Shown in pieces: positions 41,692-49,852 of a stretch of 64,000 nucleotides of DNA. Source of the DNA: Kineosporia sp. A_224 (GTDB lineage: Bacteria > Actinomycetota > Actinomycetes > Actinomycetales > Kineosporiaceae); the NCBI RefSeq assembly GCF_002198655.1, contig NZ_MWLN01000194.1, positions 20,815 to 84,814 on the forward strand, given 5' to 3'. Position 1 is the stretch's first letter. Each line of letters begins with the position of its first letter. The notes under the pieces are model-generated. The model was given only the letters and a program-made list of their open reading frames with translations, had not been told where the DNA came from and searched no databases. Made by a program: the position numbers and the translations under genes.

Positions 41692-42476
41692 GCGCCGTCC
41701 GGACGGCTCGCGGCCCGCTGGGCGGCCCGGATCTCGCCGTACACCCGGCTGCGCAGCTCGGTGAAGCGCGGCATGGCCCGGGTGTCGAGCTGGTCGCGCT
41801 CGCGCGGCAGGTCGACCGGCAGGTCGTCCTGGACCACGGTCGGCGACGAGGAGAGGACGACGACGCGCTCGCCGAGGTAGACGGCCTCGTCGATGTCGTG
41901 GGTGACGAACAGGGTGGTCACCCCGGTGCGGTCCCACAGCGTCCGGATGAGGTCCTCGAGGTCGGCGCGGGTCTGCGCGTCGACGGCAGCGAACGGCTCG
42001 TCCATGAGCATGACGTGGGGTTCGTAGGCGAGCGCGCGGGCGATGGCCACGCGCTGCTGCATCCCGCCGGACAGCTGCCAGGGGTAGGCGTCCGGGGTGT
42101 GCGCCAGGCCGACGTCCGCCAGCGCGCCCGTCACGAGGCGACGCCGTTCGGCCCGACCGTGCCCCTTGTGCCGCAACGGCAGCTCGACGTTCTGGGCGAC
42201 GGTCATCCAGGGGAACAGCGAGCGGCCGTACTCCTGGAAGACCACGGCCATGCCGGGGGGCGGCCCGTTCACGGACCGCCCCTCGACACGGACCTCGCCG
42301 CCCGTCGGGCCGAGCAGGCCCGCCAGGCACTTCAGCAGCGTCGTCTTGCCGCACCCGGAGGGGCCGACCAGGCACACCAGCTCACCGGCCGCCACCGAGA
42401 AGGTGATGTCGCGCAACGCCTCCACGGTCCGGTCCTGTGACGTGTAGACCTTGCGCAACCCACGGACCTCGAGCAT
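41688..42476 (-). CDS. NitT/TauT-type ABC transporter ATP-binding protein
   Basis: 262 aa. Walker A GPSGCGKTT, Q-loop VVFQEYGRSLFPWMTV, signature LSGGMQQRVAIARAL, Walker B VMLMDEPFAAVD and switch His (VTHDIDEAV) are all intact. It powers the importer with the two permeases encoded directly downstream. It begins 51 nt after the second binding-protein gene, so an operon of SBP-ATPase-permease-permease is likely. Confidence 0.93.
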   Translation of the reverse strand: MLEVRGLRKVYTSQDRTVEALRDITFSVAAGELVCLVGPSGCGKTTLLKCLAGLLGPTGGEVRVEGRSVNGPPPGMAVVFQEYGRSLFPWMTVAQNVELPLRHKGHGRAERRRLVTGALADVGLAHTPDAYPWQLSGGMQQRVAIARALAYEPHVMLMDEPFAAVDAQTRADLEDLIRTLWDRTGVTTLFVTHDIDEAVYLGERVVVLSSSPTVVQDDLPVDLPRERDQLDTRAMPRFTELRSRVYGEIRAAQRAASRPDGA

Positions 42477-42527
42477 CTGCTCCCTCTCCTGGCGGACGGA
42501 CGACGGACCGGTGGCCGGGCCGGCCGG

Positions 42528-43538
42528 TCAGGCTCCGGCGAACAGCCCCGCGACGTCCGGGGCCTTCGTGAGCGTGCCGAACGAGCGGGCCGCCTCGCCG
42601 ACGGCGGTCGCCGACTGCGCGTCGAGCTCGGCCGGCCAGGCGGGGAGGACCACCTTCGCCCCGACCTCCGGCGGGATCTTCGTGTACGTCGAGAGGACGG
42701 CCCGGGCCTCGTCCGGGTGGGCGACCGCGTACGCCAGGGACTCCTTCATGCCCTCGGTGAACGCCGTCACCGTCGCCGGGTCCTCGGCCTTGAGCTTCTC
42801 GCTCGTGAAGTACGTGGCGATCTGGAGCTTCGGGTAGGTCTCGGTGAGGTTGTCGAAGAGGATCGAACCGCCGGCCGCGAGGATCTGGCTGCGGAACGGC
42901 TCGCTCTCCCAGGCCGCGTCGACCTTGCCGGCCGCGAGCTGCGCCGGCATGTCCGGGAACGGCATCTCGACGAACGTCACCTTCGACGGGTCGCCGCCCG
43001 CCTTCTTCACGGCGGTCTTGATCGTCGTGTCGCCGATGTTGTTCAGGGCGTTGATGGCGACCTTCTTGCCCTCGAGGTCCTTCGCGGTCTTCAGGGTCGA
43101 CCCCTTGGCGACGAGGACGGCATTGACGTCCTTCGCCGGGTCTCCGGTCGAGCTGGCGCCGCCGACGACGGCGACGAGCGGCACGCCCTTCTCGCGCGCG
43201 GTGAGCAGCGAGACCACGTTGCTGAAGCCGAACTGGTTCTCCCCGGCGAGGACGGCGGGCACGATCGCGGACCCGCCCTGCGCCGGCGCCGGGGTGATCT
43301 CGAGACCGCGGGAGGTGAAGAACCCCTTCTGGATGCCCAGGTAGAGCGGCGCGACGTCGATGATCGGGATGACCCCGACGGTGATCTTCTTCGTTCCGGC
43401 GGCGGACGACGCCGCGCCCCCGGTGCCGGTCCCGGCGGCGGGCTCGGACGCGGAGCCGCCGCAGGCGGCGAGGACGGCGGTGAGGACGGCGGCCGCGAGG
43501 GCTGCTGCGCCCCGGCGGGCCGTGGTGGACGAGTGCAT
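42528..43538 (-). CDS. NitT/TauT-type ABC substrate-binding lipoprotein (paralogue 2)
   Basis: 336 aa. Lipobox LAAC near residue 26, followed by a Gly/Ser/Ala linker. The mature part starts KKITVGVIPIIDVAPLYLGIQ and tracks the paralogue at 38057 almost segment by segment, including NALNNIGDTT, PFPDMPA and FDNLTETYPK. It is the first gene of the importer operon. A well-formed TTGACG / 17 nt / TAACGT promoter lies about 107 nt upstream of the start. The two proteins probably bind related ligands and share one channel. Confidence 0.92.
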   Translation of the reverse strand: MHSSTTARRGAAALAAAVLTAVLAACGGSASEPAAGTGTGGAASSAAGTKKITVGVIPIIDVAPLYLGIQKGFFTSRGLEITPAPAQGGSAIVPAVLAGENQFGFSNVVSLLTAREKGVPLVAVVGGASSTGDPAKDVNAVLVAKGSTLKTAKDLEGKKVAINALNNIGDTTIKTAVKKAGGDPSKVTFVEMPFPDMPAQLAAGKVDAAWESEPFRSQILAAGGSILFDNLTETYPKLQIATYFTSEKLKAEDPATVTAFTEGMKESLAYAVAHPDEARAVLSTYTKIPPEVGAKVVLPAWPAELDAQSATAVGEAARSFGTLTKAPDVAGLFAGA

Positions 43539-43838
43539 CTGGCTTCTTCTCCTCGGAGATGGTGCGTCGACGGCGTGGACGAGCAGGGGCCATGCGCACC
43601 GCCGCGGGGCCGGCGCGTCCCCGGCCGGGGCCGGGAGGTGTCGGACGTTAGGCGTTCCATTCACCGTCGTCAACAAAATGCCTAAGGTTGTTCCACGATC
43701 CGCCGAACCCTGACGATCAGTGCATCTACCCCCACGAAAAGTCACCATTTGGGCCGGTACGACTCCGCCGCGCGGGGGCTCCGCGGGGTATGGCGCTCCG
43801 TGCTGCCGCGGAGCCGTCATGATCTGGTCGTGGCCGAG
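43539..43838. other. Divergent intergenic region, importer / Hsp90-like genes
   Basis: 300 nt. It contains the importer promoter (43645-43673), the shared GGCATT word, and an inverted TTAGGC/GCCTAA pair (43649-43654, 43679-43684) that brackets the -35 and spacer. On the Hsp90 side only weak -10-like sequences are seen (CATGAT at 43819-43824). Confidence 0.6.
43645..43684 (-). promoter_or_regulatory. Promoter of substrate-binding gene 2 (importer operon)
   Basis: Minus strand: GGCATT, TTGACG (-35, 43668-43673), a 17-nt spacer, TAACGT (-10, 43645-43650). TTAGGC arms flank the region (43649-43654 and 43679-43684), a possible operator. The -35 surroundings match those of paralogue 1. Confidence 0.7.
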
Positions 43839-45746
43839 ATGACCCAGGGGGTGGGCGGGGGCGTGCCCGCCGACGAGCCGGTCGACCGCGCGTTCCGCGT
43901 CGACCTGCGCGGCGTCGTCGACCTCCTGAGCCACCACCTCTACTCGAGCCCACAGGTGTACCTCCGCGAGCTCGTCCAGAACGCCGTCGACGCCGTGACG
44001 GCCCGCCGCGCCGCCGACCCCGCCGCGCCGGGCCGGGTGCTCGTCGTGCCCTCCGACGTCGCCGCCGACGGCCGGCTGCACTGCGTCGACACGGGCTGCG
44101 GCCTGTCCCCGGACGACGTCGAGCGGTTCCTCGCGACGATCGGGTCGTCGTCCAAGCGGGACGAGCTCGGCCTGGCCCGCGCGGACCTGCTCGGGCAGTT
44201 CGGCATCGGCCTGCTGTCGTGCTTCCTCGTGGCGGACGGGATCGAGCTCGTCACGACACCCGCGGGCGGCGGCCCGACGACCCGCTGGGTCGGCCGCAGC
44301 GACGGCGGGTACACCGTGACCGTGCTCGACGCGGCCGCCGTGGCCCGGGAGCGGGCGGCGCTGGCCGGACTCGTCGCGGCCGCCGGCGCCCCCGACCTGC
44401 CGACCGACGCCGGCACCTGGGTCCGGCTGCTGCCGCGCCGCGACAGCCGAGACACCACGGCTGCGGGCGAGGTCGAGCGGCTGGCCCGGCGGTTCGCCCA
44501 GATGCTCCCCGTCGAGGTGTCCGTCGCCCGCCCCGGCGGGCGCACCGAGCGGGTCACCCGTGACGTGCGGCCGTGGGACGGCGACGCCCGCTCCGCCGCG
44601 CAGATGCGCGAGGAGGCCGCCGACCTGCTCGGGGTGCCGGTGCTCGCCGTCCTGCCCGTGACCGTCCGGACCGCGGGCCTGCGCGGCGTCGTGGCGATCC
44701 TCGGGCGGCCGACGGCGCCGTCGTCCCGGCAGTCGCACCACGTGTACGCCAAGGGGATGCTCGTCGGCACGGGCGTCGAGGGCCTGCTGCCCGGGTGGGC
44801 GTTCTTCGCCCGGGCGCTCGTCGACGCGGACGGCCTGCGGCTCACGGCGTCCCGGGAGTCGCTCTACGACGACGACCTGCTCGCCGAGGTCCGGACGGCG
44901 CTCGGCGAGCACCTGCGCCGCTGGCTGCTGCGCACCGCCGACGTCGCCCCGCAGCGGTTCGGCGAGGTGCTCGCGCTGCACGAGTCCGGGATGCGGGCGC
45001 TCGCCGTCCACGACGACGACCTCTACCGGGCCTACGCCCCGCTCATGACCGTCGAGACGTCGGTCGGCACGACGACCCTCGGCGACGCCGTGCGCCGGTT
45101 CGACGTCGTCCGCTGGACCGCGACGACCGACGAGTTCCGCCAGGTCCTGCCCGTCGCGAGCGCCCAGGGCCTCGGGGTCGTCAACGCCGGGTACTCGTTC
45201 CAGGGCGAGCTCATGGAGCGGCTGCCCCTGCTCGACCCGGACGTGCGGGCGATGCAGGTGGTGCCCGGCGACCTCGACGCCCACGTCGACCTGCTCGACG
45301 ACGACGTCCTCGCCGGCTACGCGGCGTTCCTCGAGGTCGCCCGGGAGACGCTCGGCCGTCTCGACGTCGACGTCGAGGTGCGCTCGTTCACCCCGTCGAG
45401 CCTGCCCGCGCTCGTCCTCGACGACCGCGAGAGCGCGCACCGGCGCACCGCCCGGGCCGCGGCGGACGACGCGGACGACGCCTGGGCCGGGCTGCTCGCC
45501 GCCCTCGACGACGGCGGCCGCAGCGAGATCCGGCTGCTGCTCAACCACGAGCACCCCGTGGTCCGCCGGCTCGCGACGCCGATGCCCCCGCGGGTGCTCG
45601 CGCTCACGGCAGAAGCCCTGTGGTGCCAGGCCCTCCTGCTCGGCCAGCGCCCCCTGCGCCCGGCGGACCAGGCCGTCATGAACCGCTCCTTCGTCGGGCT
45701 GCTCGAGCTCGCGACGGGCACCGCCGAGGAGGGCGACCAGCTGTGA
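43839..45746 (+). CDS. Hsp90-family (HtpG-like) ATPase, non-canonical
   Basis: 635 aa. The N-terminal GHKL ATPase is intact: YLRELVQNAVDAV (Mg-binding Asn), CVDTGCGLS (DxGxG), FLATIGSSSKRDEL and LLGQFGIGLLSCF, then GTWVRL. The middle domain has HHVYAKGMLVG and LTASRESLYDDDLL. The C-terminal part diverges from E. coli HtpG. It would be an ATP-driven chaperone for specific clients. Its stop overlaps the start of the 995-aa repeat protein (GTGA, 45743-45746), so that protein is the likely partner or client. ATG 43839 was chosen; GTG 43830, 6 nt after CATGAT, is also reasonable. Confidence 0.87.
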   Translation: MTQGVGGGVPADEPVDRAFRVDLRGVVDLLSHHLYSSPQVYLRELVQNAVDAVTARRAADPAAPGRVLVVPSDVAADGRLHCVDTGCGLSPDDVERFLATIGSSSKRDELGLARADLLGQFGIGLLSCFLVADGIELVTTPAGGGPTTRWVGRSDGGYTVTVLDAAAVARERAALAGLVAAAGAPDLPTDAGTWVRLLPRRDSRDTTAAGEVERLARRFAQMLPVEVSVARPGGRTERVTRDVRPWDGDARSAAQMREEAADLLGVPVLAVLPVTVRTAGLRGVVAILGRPTAPSSRQSHHVYAKGMLVGTGVEGLLPGWAFFARALVDADGLRLTASRESLYDDDLLAEVRTALGEHLRRWLLRTADVAPQRFGEVLALHESGMRALAVHDDDLYRAYAPLMTVETSVGTTTLGDAVRRFDVVRWTATTDEFRQVLPVASAQGLGVVNAGYSFQGELMERLPLLDPDVRAMQVVPGDLDAHVDLLDDDVLAGYAAFLEVARETLGRLDVDVEVRSFTPSSLPALVLDDRESAHRRTARAAADDADDAWAGLLAALDDGGRSEIRLLLNHEHPVVRRLATPMPPRVLALTAEALWCQALLLGQRPLRPADQAVMNRSFVGLLELATGTAEEGDQL

Positions 45747-48730
45747 CGACGACCGATCTCGCCGACCGCATCGAGGCCTGCGACGAGATGCCGTACGGGC
45801 GGGAGCGGATTCTGCTCGCCGAGCGGCTCGTCGCCGAGGCCGACGCGGCGGGCGACGTCGCCCTCGGCGTGGGCGCCCGGCACGTCCTCATCCCCTCGTA
45901 CTTCTACGGTCCGGCCGCGGAGCCGCAGAAGATCTTCGCGGCGTTCGCGTGGAACCTGGCCCGCTGGGACGAGGACCCCGCGGCCTTCGAGCCCGTCGAC
46001 CGGCACTCCCTCCTCTGGTACTTCAAGTGGGTCACCGGCGAGGTGCTCAACTACCCGCAGGTGCCGTTCGCGCAGGCCGAGGCGACCCTCGCCGACATGC
46101 GGGACCGCTACGAGCGCGCCGGCGAGGGCCTCGCACCGTACGAGGGCTCGCGGTACGTCCAGGCCTCGCACCGCTACGGCGAGGCGGACCCGCGCACGGC
46201 CGAGGCCTTCGAGGCCTGGGTCACCCTGCCGCGGACCGGGCTGTCGGACTGCCGCGCCTGCGAGCCGTCGACCCGGGTCGAGCGACTCGCAGCGCTGGGC
46301 CGGCACGAGGACGCCGTCGCGGCCGCGGCGCCGGTGCTCACCGACGGCGGCTGCGAGGAGCAGCCGCAGCGGATGATCGACGCCGTCCTCGGCTCGCTGC
46401 TGGCGACCGGCGAGGTCGCCCGGGCCGCGCAGGAGCACGCCCGCGCGACGCGGCTGCACCGCCGCAACGGCCCGCAGGCCGACCTCGCGGCCCAGGTGCA
46501 CGCGTGCGCCCTCGTCGGCCGCCACGGCCGCGGCCTCGACCTCCTCGAGGACGTCCTGCACCAGGTGGAGACCTCGACGGTCCCGTGGTCGCGGATGATG
46601 CTCGCCGCCGCCGGGGCCCGGCTGCTCGACGGCCTCGTGACGGCCGGCCACGCCGACGAGCCGGTCGCCGCGACCCGGCCCGGCAGCAGGTTCTCGACGC
46701 CCCGGCCCGCGGCCGAGGTGGCCGCGGACCTGCGGGAGACCGCGCTCGGCCTCGCCGCCGCCTTCGACGACCGCAACGGGACGACGGCCGTCTCGCAGCG
46801 GGTCGCCGCGCGCCTGGCGGCCGCCGACCTCCCCGACGTGCCGGCCTGGCCGCGCACCCGCCGGCCGCGGCTGGACCGTGGCGCGGCGGCGGCCGCGACG
46901 ACCGGCGTCGCCGACGCCGCGGTCGGGGCGCTGCCGCCCGCGCAGGCCCTCGACGACCTCCTGCGGCTGCGCGACGAGGTGTCCGCCACCGGTGCCGCCG
47001 ACGGCTGGGACCGCCTCGTCGCCGGCTGGTCGGCACTGCGGTCGCGGGTCGCCGCCGAGGCCCCCGACCTGCTCGACGCGCGGGCCGCGGACGTCGCACG
47101 GCTCGACGTGGCCGCCGTCCGCCACGAGCTGACCGCCGTCCCGGACGGCGGCCGGCCCGAGCCGGCGCTGCGCGCCCGGCTCGACGCGGTCGGGGCGGCG
47201 CTGCGGGCCGCCGGCCAGGAGGCGGAGGGGCTGCTCGTCGCCCTGCAGGCGCACGGGATCGAGGCGCTCGCCCGCGCCGACGCCGGGCCCGCCTCCGTGG
47301 AGGCCGACCTCGCCGAGGGCACCCGGCTCGCGGACGCCGTCGCGGCCACGGGGGACGCCGCCGCAGCGGCCCAGGCGACCGCGGAGCTGGCGCTGCTCGC
47401 CGTCCGCCTCGGCCAGACGGTCGCCGACCCCGCGGTGGCCCGCTCCGCCCACGACGGCGGCCTGCGCGCGGCCGCCGCCGCGGCCGAGGCCTTCGCCGTC
47501 ATCGACCCCGCGGGCCTCGACGGGGCGCAGCGGGGCCGGTACGCGCTCGCACTGCTCGTGACGACCCAGCGGGCCGGCCACGAGGACGCGCTCACCCTGC
47601 TCGACCGGGCGCTCGCCGTCCTGCCGGCCGGTACCCGGGCCTACGAGCGGGCCGTCGTCCTCGACGCCTCCGCGTTCCGGCTCGCGGCCCTCGACCGGGT
47701 CGAGGAGGCCGCCGACGCGCTCGACGCCGCCGCGGCGGACGCCCGCACGGGCGGCAACGCCGCGCTCGCGGCGTCCTGCGCGGCCCGGGCCGGCGGGCTC
47801 CTGCTCGACCTCGACCGCCCCGGCGAGGCCGCGGACCGGCTCGAGCGCGCGCTGGCCGCGCTGCCGCCCACCGCCGCCGCCTGGGGCGTGCACGCCGACC
47901 TCGTCGTCGCCCTCGGCCGGGCCGGCCGGACCCTCGACGCCGCGGACCTCGCCGAGAGCGTCGAGCGGCTCCTCGCCGAACGGCCGCCGACCGGCGACGA
48001 CCCGCAGGAGGCTTTCGACGCCGGGCGGGCCGCCTTCGTCGGCGCCCTCGCGCTGCGCACCCTCGACGAGGGCGCGGCGGCCGCCCGGCTCGCCGTGACG
48101 AGCGCGGCCCTGCACGCCCTGCACCCGCAGTCGCTCGCCCGGGCCGAGGCGCTCGACCTCGCGGCGGGCTGCACCGACGACGTCCCGGAACGGGTCCGGC
48201 TGCTGGCCGAGGCCGTCGAGGTGGCCGCCGGCGCGGACGACCGCTGGTTCGCCGCCGACCTGCGGCGCCGCCACGCGGACGCCGTCGACGACGCCGACGG
48301 CCCCGACGCGGCGCTCGCGCTGCTCGCGGGCCTGCGCGCCGACGTCACCGCTGCCGACGTGCCCGCCGAGGAGGAGCGCGCCCGCACGTGGCACCTCGCC
48401 GCGATCGGCCACCTGGAGACCGCGCTGCTCCTGCGCGCCGACCGGGCGGACGCCGCGCTCGCGGCGCTCACCGGGGTCGCGCAGGCGTACGGCGACGTGG
48501 GGGACGACGACAACGCGGTGCGGGTGACCTGCCTGCACGTCCAGGCGCTGCACCAGGGCGGGCGCACGGACGCCGCCGAGGCGCTCGGCCGCGCGGTCGC
48601 GGACCAGGCGCTCGCGCAGGGCCGCGGCGAGCACGCCCGGGCGGTCGGCGGCACGGTCGCCCGGGTGCTCGACGAGTCGGGCGACCCGGAGGCCGCCGAC
48701 GAGGTCTGGTCCCGCTACAGCGGGGAGTGA
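45743..48730 (+). CDS. Large helical-repeat (TPR-like) protein paired with Hsp90-like ATPase
   Basis: 995 aa, almost entirely Ala/Leu/Arg-rich helices in repeated pairs (ALTLLDRALAVLPAGTRAYERAVVL; EAADRLERALAALPPTAAAWG; AYGDVGDDDNAVRVTCLHVQALHQGG), the look of a TPR-like solenoid. The first ~200 residues differ: aromatic-rich with YGPAAEPQKIFAAFAWNLARWDED, LLWYFKWVTGEVLNYPQVPF and a Cys pair in LSDCRACEPS, likely a separate domain. It is translationally coupled to the Hsp90-like gene. TPR proteins are classic Hsp90 co-chaperones in eukaryotes, which makes a functional pair plausible; no specific role is known to me. Confidence 0.85.
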   Translation: MTTTDLADRIEACDEMPYGRERILLAERLVAEADAAGDVALGVGARHVLIPSYFYGPAAEPQKIFAAFAWNLARWDEDPAAFEPVDRHSLLWYFKWVTGEVLNYPQVPFAQAEATLADMRDRYERAGEGLAPYEGSRYVQASHRYGEADPRTAEAFEAWVTLPRTGLSDCRACEPSTRVERLAALGRHEDAVAAAAPVLTDGGCEEQPQRMIDAVLGSLLATGEVARAAQEHARATRLHRRNGPQADLAAQVHACALVGRHGRGLDLLEDVLHQVETSTVPWSRMMLAAAGARLLDGLVTAGHADEPVAATRPGSRFSTPRPAAEVAADLRETALGLAAAFDDRNGTTAVSQRVAARLAAADLPDVPAWPRTRRPRLDRGAAAAATTGVADAAVGALPPAQALDDLLRLRDEVSATGAADGWDRLVAGWSALRSRVAAEAPDLLDARAADVARLDVAAVRHELTAVPDGGRPEPALRARLDAVGAALRAAGQEAEGLLVALQAHGIEALARADAGPASVEADLAEGTRLADAVAATGDAAAAAQATAELALLAVRLGQTVADPAVARSAHDGGLRAAAAAAEAFAVIDPAGLDGAQRGRYALALLVTTQRAGHEDALTLLDRALAVLPAGTRAYERAVVLDASAFRLAALDRVEEAADALDAAAADARTGGNAALAASCAARAGGLLLDLDRPGEAADRLERALAALPPTAAAWGVHADLVVALGRAGRTLDAADLAESVERLLAERPPTGDDPQEAFDAGRAAFVGALALRTLDEGAAAARLAVTSAALHALHPQSLARAEALDLAAGCTDDVPERVRLLAEAVEVAAGADDRWFAADLRRRHADAVDDADGPDAALALLAGLRADVTAADVPAEEERARTWHLAAIGHLETALLLRADRADAALAALTGVAQAYGDVGDDDNAVRVTCLHVQALHQGGRTDAAEALGRAVADQALAQGRGEHARAVGGTVARVLDESGDPEAADEVWSRYSGE

Positions 48731-48805
48731 GCGGGCAGGCCCAAAGCCCGGGGACGTCACGCCCTGGGGCGCAGCAGGCTGGAGGCATCGCTTCCGGAGG
48801 ACCTC

Positions 48806-49741
48806 ATGACCCGCCACCTGCTCCACCCCGGCCCGGCCGCACCGAGCGTCCGGACGTCGCCCGCCGCACCGCCGTCCCGCAGCGCACCGCCCGCCCGCGC
48901 TGCCCTGGCGCGACCCGTCGTCCGGCCCGCGGCCTTCGTCCTCACCGGCGCGCTCGCCGCGGTGACGACGGCGGCCTGCCTCCCGACGTTCTTCGTGGAC
49001 GGCGTCCTGCTCGGCCCGGCCGTCATGCGCGGCTCGGCGCGGGGCACGGCCCTCGTGCTCCTGGTGCTCGGCGTCCCGGCGCTGGTCGGCCTCATGACCG
49101 CCGTCCGCCGGGCCGGGCCGGTCTGGGCGCGGCGGGCCTTCCTCGCCTGGGTGGGGACGGCGGCGTACGTGGTCTACAACGGCGTGATGCTCGTCCTCGG
49201 GACGCCGTTCAACGCGCTCTTCCTGCTCTACGAGGCGATGCTCGCGCTCGGGATCGGCGCGCTCGTGGCCCTGCTCGCCGGGCTCGACCCGACGACGCTC
49301 GCCCCGCCCCGCGACCGTGCCCCGTACCGGGCCGTCGGTGCGTGGGTCGGCTTCGTCGCCACGGCGAACACCCTCGTGTGGCTGCGGATGGTCGTCCCGG
49401 CGCTCGGCGACCCCGCGGACGCCGCCTTCCTGCGGGGCACCGGGCTGACGACGTTCCCCACCCACGTCCAGGACCTCGCCTTCTGGCTCCCGCTCGCGCT
49501 CGTCGTCGCGGTCTGGCTGTGGCAGCGGCGGGCCTGGGGCTACGTGCTCGGCTCGGCGCTCGTCGTCTACTACCTCGCCGAGGCCGTCGGGGTGGGCGTC
49601 GACCAGTGGATGGGCTCGCGCGCCGACCCGGCGTCGGACGTCGCGACCATGGCCGGGGCGTACCTGTTCGCCGTGATGGCCGTCGTCGGCGTGGTCCCGG
49701 TCGTGGCCCTGCTGCGACACCCCGACGGGGCGGCAGTCTGA
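48806..49741 (+). CDS. Hypothetical multi-pass membrane protein
   Basis: 311 aa with about seven to eight membrane helices after a Pro/Ser/Ala-rich cytoplasmic N-terminus. Recognisable stretches include ACLPTFFVDGVLLGPAVM, WARRAFLAWVGTAAYVVYNGVMLVLG, PTHVQDLAFWLPL and YYLAEAVGVGVDQW. No transporter or enzyme signature is recognised. A strong CCGGAGGACC ribosome site precedes the ATG. It is followed by a long hairpin. Confidence 0.8.
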   Translation: MTRHLLHPGPAAPSVRTSPAAPPSRSAPPARAALARPVVRPAAFVLTGALAAVTTAACLPTFFVDGVLLGPAVMRGSARGTALVLLVLGVPALVGLMTAVRRAGPVWARRAFLAWVGTAAYVVYNGVMLVLGTPFNALFLLYEAMLALGIGALVALLAGLDPTTLAPPRDRAPYRAVGAWVGFVATANTLVWLRMVVPALGDPADAAFLRGTGLTTFPTHVQDLAFWLPLALVVAVWLWQRRAWGYVLGSALVVYYLAEAVGVGVDQWMGSRADPASDVATMAGAYLFAVMAVVGVVPVVALLRHPDGAAV

Positions 49742-49749
49742 CGGCAGTC

Positions 49750-49840
49750 ACCCACCCCGCGAACCCGTCCTCTGGCGGGACAACGACGTCAAGACTGCGT
49801 TTTGGGGTGCTTCACCCGCCAGAGGACGGGTCAGGTGGGC
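49750..49840. repeat. Long intergenic hairpin (17-bp perfect stem)
   Basis: Arms ACCCGTCCTCTGGCGGG (49763-49779) and CCCGCCAGAGGACGGGT (49815-49831) are perfectly complementary. Outside them CCCACC/GGTGGG also pair, and inside CAAGAC/GTTTTG can form a second stem. It could be a terminator for the membrane-protein gene, but it is longer than other hairpins here and looks like a mobile or repeated palindromic element. Confidence 0.6.
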
Positions 49841-49852
49841 GAGACTCGGTGC

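Noticed and set aside
27853-43720. An 8-nt word ACGATCAG at 27853, 39190 and 43713, at first taken as a PaaX-type operator
   Set aside because: The copy at 39190 is part of a TACGAT -10 box and start region, another copy lies in coding DNA near 31544, and the flanks do not match. Chance and promoter sequence explain it.
49802-49852. N-terminal extension of the LigD-type polymerase gene
   Set aside because: It lies within the long hairpin and has no conserved look; the GTG at 49853 follows a plausible -10 box.
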